Under the pieces are notes generated by a model that was not told the DNA's origin, did not search any database, and saw nothing but the letters and a program-made list of their open reading frames with translations. A program made the position numbers and the translations under genes. This document shows, piece after piece, positions 46,982-55,086 of a stretch of 64,000 bases of DNA. Source of the stretch: Azospirillum melinis (GTDB lineage Bacteria > Pseudomonadota > Alphaproteobacteria > Azospirillales > Azospirillaceae); assembly GCF_013340935.1 (NCBI RefSeq), contig NZ_WHOS01000001.1, positions 62,001 to 126,000 on the forward strand, written 5' to 3'. The first letter of the stretch is position 1, and every line of letters begins with the position of its first letter.

Positions 46982-47364
46982 CCAACCAGAAGGAAGGGGT
47001 GAACGGCCTGCTGGCCGTGCTGGCGCCGAACCTGATGGTCAAACCCTCCACGGTCATGTTCAACAAGGTGACGATCAAGAACGCCAAGCAGGCCGTGCAG
47101 ATGTTCGGCCCGGCCCAGCGTGCCGTCGCCCTGGCGGTCGCCGAATGCGTCGAGGACGGCACCATTCCGGCGGACGAGGCCGACGACCTGTTCATCTCGG
47201 TCGGCGTCTTCATCCACTGGCAGGCGGAGGACGACCGCAAGATCCAGGACTACAACCATGAGGCCACCAAGCTGGCGCTGAAGCGCGCCATCGCCGGCAA
47301 CCCGACCGCCAAGGAAATGCTCGACGGCGTGGCCGCCGCGGTTCACCCCTTCGCCGCCTCCTGA
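46855..47364 (+). CDS. fae: Formaldehyde-activating enzyme
   Basis: 169 residues from ATG 46855 with AAGGGA upstream. Nearly textbook Fae: [17 protein letters not shown] with the catalytic His, [60 protein letters not shown] and [20 protein letters not shown]. It condenses formaldehyde with H4MPT to methylene-H4MPT, the entry to the pathway. It starts inside the CitG-like frame and its 3' end overlaps the convergent HisA-like gene by 22 bases. Confidence 0.98.
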   Translation: MPKIDKVMVGEALVGDGNEVAHIDLIVGPRGSAAETAFCQTLTNQKEGVNGLLAVLAPNLMVKPSTVMFNKVTIKNAKQAVQMFGPAQRAVALAVAECVEDGTIPADEADDLFISVGVFIHWQAEDDRKIQDYNHEATKLALKRAIAGNPTAKEMLDGVAAAVHPFAAS

Positions 47365-48071
47365 TCGGAGACGAAGCGGGACAGCGTTCCGGCGTCGAGG
47401 CGCCGGTCGTGGAGCGCGCTGGCCACCAGCACGGCATCCGTTCCGTGCCGCGCCAGCGCGTCCAGGTCCGCCGCATCGCGCACCCCGCCGGCGCCCCACA
47501 CCCGAACCCCCGGGCGTCGGGCCGCCAGCGAGGCGATGCGGTCGAGGTCCGGCCCCTCGCCCGAGCCGACCCGGTCCAGCGTCATGGCGATCACCCGTGC
47601 GGGCCAGAGGCAGGCATCCTCGTGCAGCGCCGCCGGTCCCAGCGCTTTGCCCCGCCGGACATCCAGCGACAGCGCCACCCGGTCCCCGCCGGTCAGCGCC
47701 AGCGCTGCGTCCAGCGTCTTTCCGTCCGTCTGGCTTTCGCTGCCGATCACCAGATGCCAGAGCCCGGCATCGACCCAGCGGCGGCAATCGTCCGCCGTCG
47801 CCAGCCCGGCATCGACCCAGAAGGCGACCTCCGGCCAGCGCGCCTGGAGAGCCGCGACGGTGGAGCGATGGTCGCCATGCCCGCGGATCGCGTCGAGGTC
47901 GGCGACATAGCAGGCGCGGAAGGGTTGCAGCGCCAGCAGCGCGGCCACGATATCCTGCGGTGCCGATCCTGCGGTCAGCGCGCTTTCGATGGGGCGGTAG
48001 CGGTCGCGCTCCCCCCGCTTGGCATGAACCACCTGCCCGCCCAGCAGGTCGATGACGGGAACGATGTCCAT
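47343..48071 (-). CDS. HisA/HisF-family TIM-barrel protein of the H4MPT cluster
   Basis: 242 residues. HisA-like: [20 protein letters not shown] with the first catalytic Asp, [50 protein letters not shown]. True HisA performs an Amadori rearrangement in histidine synthesis; this one lies alone, inverted, among H4MPT genes and lacks histidine neighbours. A ring-opening isomerisation of the ribosyl-aminobenzene intermediate is my guess. It overlaps fae by 22 bases tail to tail and shares start bases with the divergent ATP-grasp gene (CCATGG at 48068-48073). Confidence 0.84.
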   Translation of the reverse strand: MDIVPVIDLLGGQVVHAKRGERDRYRPIESALTAGSAPQDIVAALLALQPFRACYVADLDAIRGHGDHRSTVAALQARWPEVAFWVDAGLATADDCRRWVDAGLWHLVIGSESQTDGKTLDAALALTGGDRVALSLDVRRGKALGPAALHEDACLWPARVIAMTLDRVGSGEGPDLDRIASLAARRPGVRVWGAGGVRDAADLDALARHGTDAVLVASALHDRRLDAGTLSRFVSDQEAAKG

Positions 48072-49062
48072 GGAGAACAGCCTTCGTCGGGTTCTGGTCT
48101 GCGAGTATGTCACCGGCGGCGCGCTGTGCAACGGGCCGCTTCCGACCGACCTGATGGCGGAGGCCAACGCGATGGTCGCCGCCCTGGTCGGCGATCTGGT
48201 CGCGCTGGATGGAATACACGTCACGCTGTGCTGGGACAACCGGCTTGCCGCGCCGTCCTTCCCAGCGGACCGGGTCACCCTGTTCCCGGTGGCGCCGGGC
48301 GAGGAGCCGGAGGCGCGCTGGCGCGCCGCGGCCGCTCTGTGCGACGTGGTCTGGCCGATTGCGCCGGAAAGCGACGGGCTGCTGGCGCAAGTGACCGCCC
48401 TGTTCCACGACACCGGCCGGCCGGTGGTCGCCTGCGCTGCCGACGCCATTGCTCTGGCGTCGTCGAAGACGGCGACGGCGGCCCGGTTGGCCGCCCACGG
48501 CATCGCGACGATTCCCACCTTCCCCTTCGGCGCCCCGCCGCCGCCCGCCGCCCGTCATGTGGTGAAGCCGGACGACGGCGCCGGCTGCCTCGACACCTTC
48601 ATCGTCGACGACATCGCCAGTTGGACGCCGCCGCATACCGGCCGCTGGATCGTCCAGCCGCTGGTGGAGGGGGAGGCGTGCAGCCTGTCCATGCTGGTCG
48701 ACGACACCGGCGGAGTGAGGCTGCTCGGCTGCAACCGCCAGAAGGTGAAGCGTGGCGATGGGAGCTTCTCTTTCCACGGTGTCGAGGTCGGGGCGATGGA
48801 GCACCGCCGCATCGTCTGGGAACCGCTGGCGCGTGCGATTGCCGCCGCGATCCCGGGCTTGCGCGGCTATGTCGCCGTGGACCTCATCGACCGGCCCGAT
48901 GACCCGGATTCGAATGGCCCGGTGGTGGTGGAGGTGAACCCGCGCCTGTCCGTCGGCTATTCCGGGCTGTCGCGGGTGCTGGGCTGGAACCCGGCGGGTG
49001 AAATCCTGGTTCTGTTCCACACCAGATCGGCCGATGCCGGCCGGGAGGATGCGCATGTCTGA
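48070..49062 (+). CDS. mfnD: Tyramine-glutamate ligase-like ATP-grasp protein (MfnD-like)
   Basis: 330 residues from ATG 48070 (ATGs at 48052 and 48064 are in frame). ATP-grasp: RVLVCEYVTGGALCNGPLPT start, CWDNRLAAPSFPADRVT, RHVVKPDDGAGCLDTFIVDD, WIVQPLVEGEACSLSMLVDD and VAVDLIDRPDD...VVVEVNPRLSVGYSGLSRV. The EYVTGG and NPRLSVGYSGL pattern is that of MfnD, which joins tyramine and glutamate in methanofuran synthesis. Third ATP-grasp gene of the island; its end overlaps the mfnF-like gene by 8 bases. Confidence 0.85.
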   Translation: MENSLRRVLVCEYVTGGALCNGPLPTDLMAEANAMVAALVGDLVALDGIHVTLCWDNRLAAPSFPADRVTLFPVAPGEEPEARWRAAAALCDVVWPIAPESDGLLAQVTALFHDTGRPVVACAADAIALASSKTATAARLAAHGIATIPTFPFGAPPPPAARHVVKPDDGAGCLDTFIVDDIASWTPPHTGRWIVQPLVEGEACSLSMLVDDTGGVRLLGCNRQKVKRGDGSFSFHGVEVGAMEHRRIVWEPLARAIAAAIPGLRGYVAVDLIDRPDDPDSNGPVVVEVNPRLSVGYSGLSRVLGWNPAGEILVLFHTRSADAGREDAHV

Positions 49063-50104
49063 CACCCGTGGAACGGCCCCCGATGGAACGGCGATCATCG
49101 GCTGGGACATCGGCGGCGCCCATCTGAAGGCCGCCTGGGCGGAGGAGGGCCGGCTGCGAGATGCCGTGCAGGTGCCGTGCCGGCTCTGGCAAGGGCTGGG
49201 CGAGTTGGACACGGCGCTGACCACGGTTCTGGAGCGCCTGCCGGCCGGCGCCGACCATGTGGTGACGATGACGGGCGAACTGGTCGACCTGTTCGACGAC
49301 CGCACCCAGGGCGTGCAGACGCTGATCGATCGCATCGCGGCTGCCGTGCCGCCGGGGCGGCTGCGCGTTTATGCCGGGCGGCGCGGGCTGCTGTCGCCGC
49401 AGGAGGCGCGCGGACAGGTGATGGACGTGGCGTCGGCCAACTGGATGGCGACCGCCGCCGTGGTCGCCAAGCGCCTGCCGGCGGCGCTGCTGGTCGACAT
49501 GGGCAGCACCACCACCGACATCGTGCCGGTGCGGGACGGCGGGGTGGTGGCGCGCGGCGTCACCGATCATGACCGGATGGCGGTGGAGGAACTGCTCTAT
49601 ACCGGGCTGACCCGCACGGCGGTGATGGCGATGGAGCGCACCGCTCTGGTCGCTGGCGAGCGGCTGCCGATGATGGCCGAGTATTTCGCCACCAGCGCCG
49701 ACCTCTACCGCGTGCTGGGCCGGCTGGACGAGGCTGCGGACCAGCATCCCGCCGCCGACAATGGGCAGAAGACGGTCGAGGCCAGCCTGCGCCGTCTGGC
49801 GCGCATGGTCGGCCATGATGCCGGCGATTACGATCCGGCGGTCTGGCGGGCGATGGCCGGCGATCTGGTCGAACGCCAGCTGCGCCGCATCCATGACGCC
49901 GCTTCGCGGGTTCTGTCGGCCGGCGCGCCGCCGCTTCCGCAGGATACGCCCGTGGTCGGGGCCGGTGTCGGGCGCGCGGTGGTGAAGGAGGTGGCTGCCC
50001 GGCTCGGTCGCCCCTACCTGGATTTCTGCGATGTGGTGGGGGCTCCCGGTCAGGGTTGGGTCGCAAGCTGCGCCCCCGCTGCGGCCATGGCGCTGCTGGG
50101 CTGA
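49055..50104 (+). CDS. mfnF: MfnF-like H4MPT-linked C1 transfer pathway protein
   Basis: 349 residues from ATG 49055 (GGGAGGATGCGC upstream). ASKHA/hydantoinase-like fold: IIGWDIGGAHLKAAWAEEG, VTMTGELVDLFDDRTQGVQT, LLVDMGSTTTDIVPVRDGGV, VVGAGVGRAVVKEVAARLG. The methanogen MfnF couples aminomethylfuran diphosphate with gamma-glutamyltyramine; the bacterial homologue is annotated only as an H4MPT-linked protein. Follows mfnD-like with an 8-base overlap and precedes the GreA/B-like gene by 10 bases. Confidence 0.87.
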   Translation: MSDTRGTAPDGTAIIGWDIGGAHLKAAWAEEGRLRDAVQVPCRLWQGLGELDTALTTVLERLPAGADHVVTMTGELVDLFDDRTQGVQTLIDRIAAAVPPGRLRVYAGRRGLLSPQEARGQVMDVASANWMATAAVVAKRLPAALLVDMGSTTTDIVPVRDGGVVARGVTDHDRMAVEELLYTGLTRTAVMAMERTALVAGERLPMMAEYFATSADLYRVLGRLDEAADQHPAADNGQKTVEASLRRLARMVGHDAGDYDPAVWRAMAGDLVERQLRRIHDAASRVLSAGAPPLPQDTPVVGAGVGRAVVKEVAARLGRPYLDFCDVVGAPGQGWVASCAPAAAMALLG

Positions 50105-50114
50105 GGGAACCGGG

Positions 50115-50597
50115 ATGAGCCGCGCCTTCGTCAAGGAAAGCGATGCCGAGACCGAGGGTCCGTTGCCCCAGGTCAACGGGCCCCTGCATGTGTCCGCTGC
50201 CACTGTCGCCGCCTGGCAGGAGGAGCTGGCCGCGGCAGACGCGGAGGTGGCGCAGCTGCGCGGTTCCGATGCGCCGGAGGACCGGCAGGCGATGAGCAGT
50301 GCCAAGCGGCGAGCCGACCTGCTGCGCGCCCGGCTGGCCGCCGCCGTCGTGATGCGTCCAGCCGGCCCGGAAGATGAGGCCGGGTTTGGCTCCGTCGTCG
50401 TCGCCGAGGATGAGACCGGGCGCCGGTGGACCTTCACGCTGGTTGGCGGGGAGGAGGCCGACCCCGCTGCCGGCCGCATCAGCTGGCAATCCCCGTTGGG
50501 GGAGGCGCTGGTCGGCGGACGCGTCGGTGACGTGGTGGACTGGCCGCGCCGGGGCAAAGCCCTGTCCCTCACCATCCGTTCGGTCTCGCCGAACTGA
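50115..50597 (+). CDS. GreA/GreB-like transcript cleavage factor domain protein
   Basis: 160 residues. An N-terminal helical, Glu/Ala-rich part (AAWQEELAAADAEVAQLRGS through RADLLRARLAAAV) would form the coiled coil that enters the RNA polymerase channel; the C-terminal FKBP-like part is GSVVVAEDETGRRWTFTLVG, ISWQSPLGEALVGGRVGDVV. GreB-type proteins rescue backtracked polymerase. It is 10 bases after the mfnF-like gene, so likely co-transcribed; why is unclear. The tip acidic pair expected of active Gre factors is not obvious. Confidence 0.8.
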   Translation: MSRAFVKESDAETEGPLPQVNGPLHVSAATVAAWQEELAAADAEVAQLRGSDAPEDRQAMSSAKRRADLLRARLAAAVVMRPAGPEDEAGFGSVVVAEDETGRRWTFTLVGGEEADPAAGRISWQSPLGEALVGGRVGDVVDWPRRGKALSLTIRSVSPN

Positions 50598-50834
50598 GCG
50601 GCTACAGATATCTCAAGGAAATCCTCTGTATAGACGACCGATTCAGGCCAATACGCGACGGATATTGAAAATTAGATTCAGTGGACATGTGTAAATAATC
50701 TGTCATAAACTGTGCTCCTCAACTGAAAAAATCTTGGACAGTTCGGGATAATCCCCAGAACAGCCCGCACCACTCCAACGCAGTGGTTCCGGTCTCGAAG
50801 AATCGTGTCTTTGAACAGGGAAGAGAGGGCGCAG

Positions 50835-51908
50835 ATGAAGACGCTTTTCCGCTCCGCGCTGCTTGCGGGCATGGTCGCGATGGCTCCAATGGCCGCCATG
50901 GCCCAATCGGGCTCTCCTCAACCGCTCGCCCATTGGCCGGCGGAGGCGGCGACGAGCCTCAAGGCGCTGGTGTCCGCCAATGCCGGCAAGGGCGCCTATG
51001 CGGTGTTCGATGCCGACAACACGCTGTACCGCTACGACCTTGAAGAATCCCTGCTGCCCTATCTGGAGCGCAAGGGCGTGCTGTCGCGCGAGAGCATGGA
51101 CCCGTCCTTGAAGATCATCCCGTTCAAGGACGTGAACGGGCACAAGGAAAGCCTCAACAGCTATTATTACCGGCTGTGCGAGATCGACGATCAGGTGTGC
51201 TATCCGTGGGTGGCGCAGATCTTTTCCGGCTTCACCCTGACCCAGTTGAAGGGCTTCGTCGACGAGATGCTGGCCGACGGCAAGCCGATCCCCGCCACCT
51301 ACTACGACGGCGGCGCGGTCAAGACGGTCGAGGTGAGCCCGCCCAAATTCTACACCGGCCAGCAGGAGCTGGTGAACCATCTGACCGCCAACGGGATCGA
51401 CGTCTATGTGGTGACCGCCGCCAGCGAGGAGCTGGTCCGGATGGTGCTGTCCGACCCGAAATACGGCTACAATATCAAGCCGCAGAACGTCATCGGCGTC
51501 ACCATGCTGCTGAAGAACCGCGCCACCGGCGAGGTGACCACGGCACGCAAGCTGATCGCCGAGGGGAAATACGACTGGGCCAAGACTATGGACCTGGAAC
51601 TCGGCACCTATCTGTGGGCGCCGCTGACCTGGTTTGCCGGTAAGCACGCGGCGATCCTCACCTATATCGACCAGTGGAAGAAGCCGGTGCTGGTGGCGGG
51701 AGACACCCCCACCAGCGATGGTTACATGCTGCTCCATTCCACCGATGCGGCGAATGGCGGCTTGCGGGTGTGGGTCAACCGCAAGGACAAGTACATGAAG
51801 CAGATCAAACAGATGTGGGAAACTGCCGCTGCGGGCCAAGCGGACCAGAAGCTGCCGGTCCTCGCCGACCGGAACTGGGTCGTCGTCCAGCCGAACGATA
51901 TCCAGTGA
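50835..51908 (+). CDS. Secreted HAD-type phosphatase, phosphorylcholine phosphatase-like
   Basis: 357 residues from ATG 50835, which opens a signal peptide (MKTLFRSALLAGMVAMAPMA, cleavage near AMA-QSG). HAD motif I is FDADNTLYRYD; motif II Thr/Ser in VYVVTAASEELV; motif IV GDTPTSDGYML. Periplasmic phosphorylcholine phosphatase PchP of Pseudomonas has the same DxDNT class and helical cap. It would release choline for the betaine pathway encoded by the ProVW and DgcAB genes nearby. Substrate is inference. An AT-rich 237-base gap upstream (50598-50834) likely holds its promoter. Confidence 0.83.
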   Translation: MKTLFRSALLAGMVAMAPMAAMAQSGSPQPLAHWPAEAATSLKALVSANAGKGAYAVFDADNTLYRYDLEESLLPYLERKGVLSRESMDPSLKIIPFKDVNGHKESLNSYYYRLCEIDDQVCYPWVAQIFSGFTLTQLKGFVDEMLADGKPIPATYYDGGAVKTVEVSPPKFYTGQQELVNHLTANGIDVYVVTAASEELVRMVLSDPKYGYNIKPQNVIGVTMLLKNRATGEVTTARKLIAEGKYDWAKTMDLELGTYLWAPLTWFAGKHAAILTYIDQWKKPVLVAGDTPTSDGYMLLHSTDAANGGLRVWVNRKDKYMKQIKQMWETAAAGQADQKLPVLADRNWVVVQPNDIQ

Positions 51909-51944
51909 CAACGGCGGTTCTTGCCCGCCATCGCCCAAAACAGG

Positions 51945-51984
51945 AAGGCCCCGACCGTGAAACCGGCCGGGGCCTTGGTTTTTT
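51945..51984. terminator. Rho-independent terminator between phosphatase and pabB genes
   Basis: Stem AAGGCCCCG (51945-51953) with CGGGGCCTT (51968-51976), loop partly paired, then GG and six Ts (51979-51984) on the plus strand. It ends the phosphatase transcript. On the minus strand the same stem is followed by a short T-rich run, so it may also stop the convergent pabB operon. Confidence 0.85.
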
Positions 51985-52012
51985 CCTGGCACCCGCGCCG
52001 GTCTTCGCCGGC

Positions 52013-53464
52013 TCAGCCGCCATCCAGCGCGCGCAGCAGCGGGCGGATCTTCACCATCATCTCGTCATGCTCGCCGCCGGGATCGGAATCGGCGACGATG
52101 CCGCCGCCGGCCTGGGCGATGACGCGGTCGGGCGTGACGGTCAGGGTGCGGATGACGATGTTGCTGTCCATCGCTCCGTCGAAGCCGATCCAGGCCACCG
52201 ATCCGCAATAGGCGCCGCGTCGAGAGGATTCCAGCTCGTCGATGATCTCCATGGCACGGATCTTGGGCGCGCCGGTGATCGAGCCGCCGGGGAAGGTGGC
52301 GCGCAGCAGGTCAACCGGTCCCAGCCCAGGCCTCAGCCGCCCTTTGATCACCGACACCAGATGATGGACGGAAGCGAAGCGCTCAACCCCGCACAGGACC
52401 GGTACCTTGACGCTGCCGATGCGCGCCACGCGGCCGATGTCGTTGCGCAGCAGGTCGGTGATCATCAGGTTCTCGGCCCGGTCCTTGATGCTGTGTTCAA
52501 GCTCGCGGGCGAGAGCCTCGTCTTCCTCCACGGTGGCGCCGCGCGGGCGGGTTCCCTTGATCGGACGGGTTTCCATGCGGCCGTCGCCATCGAGCCGGAT
52601 GAAGCGCTCCGGCGAGGCGCTGGCCAGACCGGCGCCATCGGGCAGCGACAGGCAGGCCGCGAAGGGGGCGGGGCTGCGCGCCAGCAGGCGGCGGTAGAGA
52701 TCGAGCAAAGACAGGCCCGCCGGCCGGTCGGCCAGGAAGCGTCCGGTGAAGTTGGCCTGGAAGATGTCGCCCGCGCGGATGTATTCCAGCACCTGCTCCA
52801 CCCGGCGGCAATACTCGTCGCGTTCGATCTCGGCCCGCCAGGGCGCGCTGGTGGGGTTGGGCGGCGGCAAATCGATTGACGCCGCCGCCAGCATATCGGT
52901 GAACGACTGAAGGCGGCCGGCCGCGCGGAGTCGGCGCCGGACCGGACTGCTTTCGGGAAATCCATTGGACAGCACCCAGCCGCGCCGCTCCCATTCATCG
53001 AAAACGATGACCGTATCGTAGAAACCGAAGGCCATGTCGGGCAGGCCGCTGTCGTCGCCGTGCCGTGCGGGCAGCCGTTCCAGCACCTGTCCCAATTCGT
53101 AGCCGAGGAAGCCGACGGCGCCACCGGCGAAAGGAACGGGCAGGTCGGCGGGAAGGGGCAGGCGATGGGCGTCCAACTCCCGTTCGAGCACCGTGAACGG
53201 ATCGCCGACGACGGCCTCGCCATCCACCGTGACGGAGCCGCCGCGCGCTTCGACCGTGCGGAAGGGATCGACGGCGACGATGCTCCACCGGCCCCGGCCG
53301 CCGGCTTCCGCGGCGCTGTGCAGAAGTGTGGCGAAAGGTTGGCCGGACCAGGGTGCGAAGGCGGCGACCGGATCGCGGTAGGGAATTTCGCGGATCAGCA
53401 GCGGACACTCGTCGCCCGCGCTCTCCCCGGCCGGGAGGTCGAAGACAAGGCCGTCATGCGGCAT
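52013..53464 (-). CDS. pabB: Aminodeoxychorismate synthase component I
   Basis: 483 residues. Chorismate-binding enzyme: PIKGTRPRGATVEEDEALAR, HSIKDRAENLMITDLLRNDI, GVERFASVHHLVSVIKGRLR, FPGGSITGAPKIRAMEIIDE and GAYCGSVAWIGFDGAMDSNI. PIKGTRPRG with Lys marks PabB rather than TrpE. Not fused to a glutaminase or PabC. It makes the p-aminobenzoate precursor of folate and H4MPT. It begins 3 bases after the GNAT gene and ends the betaine-transporter run. Confidence 0.93.
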   Translation of the reverse strand: MPHDGLVFDLPAGESAGDECPLLIREIPYRDPVAAFAPWSGQPFATLLHSAAEAGGRGRWSIVAVDPFRTVEARGGSVTVDGEAVVGDPFTVLERELDAHRLPLPADLPVPFAGGAVGFLGYELGQVLERLPARHGDDSGLPDMAFGFYDTVIVFDEWERRGWVLSNGFPESSPVRRRLRAAGRLQSFTDMLAAASIDLPPPNPTSAPWRAEIERDEYCRRVEQVLEYIRAGDIFQANFTGRFLADRPAGLSLLDLYRRLLARSPAPFAACLSLPDGAGLASASPERFIRLDGDGRMETRPIKGTRPRGATVEEDEALARELEHSIKDRAENLMITDLLRNDIGRVARIGSVKVPVLCGVERFASVHHLVSVIKGRLRPGLGPVDLLRATFPGGSITGAPKIRAMEIIDELESSRRGAYCGSVAWIGFDGAMDSNIVIRTLTVTPDRVIAQAGGGIVADSDPGGEHDEMMVKIRPLLRALDGG

Positions 53465-53467
53465 GCG

Positions 53468-54202
53468 TCATGCTCCGGCGCTGGGGGTGAAGGACTTGAC
53501 CCAGAAGCGAAGGGGTTTGGCTGTTTCTTCCCGGTCGCAGGAGTCGCACCAGGACAGGGTGCCGCCGATGTCCGGCTCCAGCCGGTAGCCCAGCCGCCGC
53601 CATGCGGCATCGGGCGTCCGGTAGGTCTTCGGGCGGCGGGGATGGTCGGTGGAGCGCACGATCTCGCCGAAGGCGGCGGATGCGAAACGGCCATTGTCGC
53701 GGATATGGGATTCGCCGATTTCGAGCAGGGCCGTTCCGACACCCCGCCCACGGTGGGAGGGCAGGACAACCACCTCACCGAAATAGAAGATCGCGCCCGG
53801 ATCGCGGCCGGCATGGGTGAAGGGATCGCTCAAGGCGTCGATTTCCTGGTCGAGCGGCGCGCCGGTGACCGCCGCGACCATGCGGTTGCGGTCGAAAGCG
53901 GCAAGGATGAGCCCGCCCGGCAGGCTGCCGAGATCGGAGAGATACCGTTCCTCGTACGCGGCCGACCCGCGATAGAGATAGGGAAAATCGCCAAGCACCG
54001 CCAGCCGCAGGGCGGCCAGCTCCTCCAGCCGGTCGGCCAGTACGACGCCGGCCAGCCGCTCCACCTGCATGTCGCCCAACGCCAACCCCGGCCCCAGGCC
54101 ATGTGCCTGTGCATCGGCATGCGGCCGCAGCCCGTGAGGAGGCAGGGGCCGCGCCGGAAGAGCGGCGGCGGAGCCCCCTTCCGGAAGAGCCCCCGCGCTC
54201 AC
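53468..54202 (-). CDS. GNAT-family acetyltransferase
   Basis: 244 residues by GTG at 54202, which overlaps the ProW-type stop (GTGA); ATG at 54070 gives a 200-residue form that drops a Pro/Ala-rich leader. Acetyl-CoA loop: VVVLPSHRGRGVGTALLEIG (motif V-x-x-x-x-R-G-x-G-x-A). C-terminal part has a C-x2-C pair (WCDSCDREE). Substrate unknown; it lies between the transporter genes and pabB. Confidence 0.83.
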   Translation of the reverse strand: MSAGALPEGGSAAALPARPLPPHGLRPHADAQAHGLGPGLALGDMQVERLAGVVLADRLEELAALRLAVLGDFPYLYRGSAAYEERYLSDLGSLPGGLILAAFDRNRMVAAVTGAPLDQEIDALSDPFTHAGRDPGAIFYFGEVVVLPSHRGRGVGTALLEIGESHIRDNGRFASAAFGEIVRSTDHPRRPKTYRTPDAAWRRLGYRLEPDIGGTLSWCDSCDREETAKPLRFWVKSFTPSAGA

Positions 54203-55083
54203 CGTGCCGGCACCGGCAGGAACCGGCGCAGGAACGCGAAGCGTACCGGGCGCGAAGCGGCGGCGGTCTGGCCGAAGCTCTGGGTGATGCGGTCGAGGAT
54301 GATCGCCAGCAGAACGACGCTGAGACCGCTTTCGAAGCCGAGCGCGATGTCCAGCCGCTGAATGCCCTGCAGCACGACATTGCCCAGGCCGCCGGCACCG
54401 ATCATCGAGGCGATGACGATCATCGACAGCGCCATCATCATGGTCTGGTTCACCCCGGCCATGATCGAGGGCAGGGCGTTCGGCAGCTGAACCTTGAACA
54501 GGAGCTGTCGGTCATGGCAACCGAAGGCCTTGCCGGCCTCGACGATCTCGGCCGGAACCTGCTGGATGCCGAGCGAGGTCAGGCGCACGGCCGGCGGCAT
54601 GGCGAAGATCACGGTGGCGAGGATACCCGGCACCCGGCCCAGGCCGAAGAACATCACCGCCGGGATCAGATAGACGAAGGCCGGCATGGTCTGCATGAAG
54701 TCCAGCGTGGTGCGGACGATGCTTTCGACCACGCGGTTGCGCGCCATCCAGACGCCCAGCGGCACGCCGATCAGCAGGCTGAGCAGGGTGGCGGTCAGCA
54801 CCAGCCCCAGGGTGGAGGCGGTCTCCGTCCACAGCCCCATGCCGGCGATCAGCGACAGGGCGGCGACCGTGAAGACGGCGAAGCCGGTGCCGACCCGCCA
54901 CAGGGAGGTCGCGACGATCAACCCGATCAGCAGCCAGGCGGGCGCGCCCACCAGCACGAAGTCGATAGCGCCGCCGAAGCCGTTCACCACCGTCGCGATC
55001 GCGTCGAAGGTCGGCTGGAAATGGTCGAGCATGAAGGTGACCAGTTCCTCGACCCATTTGCCGATCCTGATTTCGAAATCCAT
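54199..55083 (-). CDS. Glycine betaine/choline-type ABC permease (ProW family)
   Basis: 294 residues with about six membrane helices. ProW-type EAA loop: IVEAGKAFGCHDRQLLFKVQ-like, preceded by TLDFMQTMPAFVYLIPAVMF and GRVPGILATVIFAMPPAVRL; MAGVNQTMMMALSMIVIASM follows. It forms the membrane part of a quaternary-amine importer with the ProV-type ATPase three bases upstream. No substrate-binding protein gene is present in the window, so one must be encoded elsewhere. Confidence 0.93.
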   Translation of the reverse strand: MDFEIRIGKWVEELVTFMLDHFQPTFDAIATVVNGFGGAIDFVLVGAPAWLLIGLIVATSLWRVGTGFAVFTVAALSLIAGMGLWTETASTLGLVLTATLLSLLIGVPLGVWMARNRVVESIVRTTLDFMQTMPAFVYLIPAVMFFGLGRVPGILATVIFAMPPAVRLTSLGIQQVPAEIVEAGKAFGCHDRQLLFKVQLPNALPSIMAGVNQTMMMALSMIVIASMIGAGGLGNVVLQGIQRLDIALGFESGLSVVLLAIILDRITQSFGQTAAASRPVRFAFLRRFLPVPAR

Positions 55084-55086
55084 CGG

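Noticed and set aside
47343..48071. Histidine biosynthesis hisA
   Set aside because: No other his genes nearby, and it is embedded in an H4MPT cluster; family fold agrees but the pathway does not.
46525..49335. Minus-strand open frame of 936 codons
   Set aside because: Runs antisense across CitG-like, fae and MfnD-like genes, which are recognisable; product lacks any family motif.
52013..53464. Anthranilate synthase trpE
   Set aside because: PIKGTRPRG with Lys and absence of trp neighbours favour PabB.
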